The position numbers and the translations under genes were made by a program. Of a stretch of DNA of 64,000 nt, positions 62,517 to 64,000 are shown piece after piece. Below the pieces are notes generated by a model that saw only the letters and a list, made by a program, of their open reading frames with translations, made no database searches and was not told where the DNA came from. This DNA is from Piper betle (lineage: Eukaryota > Streptophyta > Magnoliopsida > Piperales > Piperaceae): assembly GCA_033002965.1 (NCBI GenBank), contig JAURVB010014674.1:62001-126000 (forward strand), written 5' to 3'. The first letter of the stretch is position 1; every line of letters starts with the position of its first letter.

Positions 62517-63104
62517 TGTTTGGCCCTTTGGGCCCCCACCCAAGCTCCGAAACCACTGTTGGACCTTTCGGGCCCCCAAAAGAAAATAATCAAATAAAAC
62601 TCGTAATAGGTGTCACGGGCCTCTCTTAATCCAAAAGCTAGCACAAGGAATAAAGCTTTCCCATTAGCCTATATACAAGTCACCAACAACATCTACGACC
62701 GATGTAGGATAAACCCAACAACTCCCCTTCACACATCGGGTGTGGCCCGAAACCATCATCGTTTGACATACTCCCCTTAAATTAGACGACACCCACCTGG
62801 CAAACTCCTCTTCAAATCATCAGGTGGAACCCATGAAGGAAACAACAACAATCGGCGTAGGCAAACCCGACTCGAACTTGGCTCTGATACCACTTGTTAG
62901 GCCCTTTGGGCCCCCACCCAAGCTCCGAAACCACTGTTGGACCCTTCGGGCCCCCAAAAGGGACTTTAAATAATCAAAGGAAACTCACAATAGGTGTCAC
63001 GAGCCTCTCTTAATCCAAAAGCTAGCTCAAAGAATAAGGCTTTCTCATTAGCCTATATACAAGTCACCAACAACCTATACAACCGATGTGGGACAAACCC
63101 AACA
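62517..63104 (-). mobile_element. TRIM retrotransposon 2, complete, 588 bp
   Basis: Direct LTRs of 204 and 210 bp lie at 62517-62720 and 62895-63104 (tgtttggccctttggg... and tgttaggccctttggg..., both ending acccaaca). On the minus strand a perfect iMet-type primer site TGGTATCAGAGC (62881-62892) follows the right LTR, and AAGGGGAGT precedes the left LTR (62721-62730). The flanks tagaa at 62512-62516 and 63105-63109 form a perfect 5-bp target-site duplication. No coding capacity. The LTRs differ at several positions and by a small indel (aaaagaaaataatc against aaaagggactttaaataatc). Confidence 0.95.
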
Positions 63105-63161
63105 TAGAAAAGGTATAATCTTTAGTCATTCATAACTTCCAATAATCTATGTGTGTCTACA

Positions 63162-63182
63162 TACACACACACACACACACAT
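63162..63182. repeat. (AC)n microsatellite
   Basis: About ten AC units. Confidence 0.9.
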
Positions 63183-63389
63183 AGAGGAATGATAGAGTGA
63201 AAACTTAGGATTAGATATAAAGGAATGATAGAGTGAGAATTTAAGAGCTTAGGTACTAATTTTTAGAGCATTGGGTAAGATTCAATGGTGATTATGCTTT
63301 TACTTTGGGAAGCATCATTTCCATTGGATAGGATCCAGCATTCCAAAAATGGGTTCCTAAATTCGCAAGTTCTAAATATATCATTCATC

Positions 63390-63422
63390 GTGTGTGTATG
63401 TGTGTGTGTGTGTGTATGTGTA

Positions 63423-63500
<78 letters not shown>
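63390..63500. repeat. Compound (TG)n(TA)n microsatellite
   Basis: TG units with ATG interruptions followed by about 28 TA units. Frames across it (63285-63585) are artefacts. Confidence 0.95.
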
Positions 63501-63503
<3 letters not shown>

Positions 63504-64000
63504 TGTACCTGTCAGCTTGGTATTTTACGTCTAGTTTTTTTTTAGCTCGATTTCGGTACTGCATGATTAGTCCAACTTGATTCATTTGGTGTTAGTGGGA
63601 TCTCTTGATTGGTGTTGTGGGCTTGGGCATTAGGTGTGTTTGTTGTCAAGTTGTTTTAGTCGATCCCAGTTGCTAAGCCATAGCGAGTATTTTTCATTTG
63701 TGTAGAGTATATTTAAGGCCGTGTTTGTGTGTGGTCTAGTTTGAAGTCATTTTGCATGCATTGTGGGTGTACCTTCTATCCCTTGTTGTGCCCTAGAAGC
63801 TTCCTAGGCCACCCAATTTATTTCCCTTCTTTGACCCACTATTTCGTATGTTTTGGACTAGTTCTAGGGCCTAGTACCGCAGCGTTGAGGTCTCAGAGCT
63901 GGTGTTGGTGCGCATGCTTGGTGTGCTCTGAGTGTGCCCAGAGCCGCCCTTCCTCCCCCTCTGCTCTTCTTTTCTCCTCCCCTCTTCCTCCCCTCCTCCT
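63501..64000. other. Unclassified right edge
   Basis: No gene recognised. The last 60 bases are a pyrimidine-rich run (cttcctccccct...), which could be a leader or LTR edge that continues outside the window. Confidence 0.4.

Noticed and set aside
63285..63585. Cys/Val- and Tyr/Ile-repeat proteins
   Set aside because: Pure translation of a TG/TA microsatellite.

Overview
The window reads as plant nuclear DNA from a flowering plant. It is AT-rich, dominated by LTR retrotransposons, and has spliceosomal genes with small exons and GT-AG or GC-AG introns. The protein families are plant-type: a DUF1644 zinc-finger protein, a carotenoid cleavage dioxygenase of the zaxinone-synthase-like kind, Tork-like Ty1/copia, and a TR-GAG/Athila-like Ty3 element with a tRNA-Asp primer site. 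The species cannot be named from the sequence; very long TE-filled introns are compatible with several monocot and dicot lineages. No rRNA, tRNA or organelle segment was recognised.

Layout. 0-8.4 kb: fragments of LTR elements, including a 33-bp hairpin minisatellite, a degraded gene fragment near 6.5-7.0 kb and a 456-bp tandem duplication. 8.47-18.24 kb: a non-autonomous, TR-GAG-like Ty3 element on the minus strand. It has LTRs and a gag/retropepsin region but no reverse transcriptase or integrase was seen. It carries a second partial gag copy and, between the two copies, an LTR-like segment with a second hairpin minisatellite related to the first. 18.2-20.9 kb: GC-rich DNA, a CACTA-type end and tandem duplications. 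20.9-30.4 kb: a badly decayed SIRE-like copia element, related LTRs, and a complete 462-bp TRIM with perfect target-site duplications (TSDs). 30.4-37.7 kb: intergenic DNA with an ~0.9-kb inverted repeat and a 2.8-kb solo LTR.

37.8-55.2 kb holds the main gene, reconstructed by hand: a minus-strand carotenoid cleavage dioxygenase (zaxinone-synthase-like) with ten recognisable exons, phase-consistent splice sites and introns up to 6.2 kb. A Tork-like copia element (49,801-54,964) sits inside the first coding exon with a 5-bp TSD. The reading frame is continuous across the original target site, so the gene had an open first exon before the insertion. Exon 7 has one extra base and the last exons, including the fourth iron-binding His, were not found. 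As read here the locus is a disrupted gene. Intron 6 also holds a solo LTR, a CACTA-like MITE and two long inverted repeats.

58.8-60.5 kb holds a DUF1644 gene on the minus strand with a 5'-UTR intron and a short last exon. It looks intact except for one missing G in a G-run, which may be an assembly error. 60.5-64 kb is intergenic with a second complete TRIM (588 bp, perfect TSD) and microsatellites. The two cellular genes show no obvious functional link to each other.
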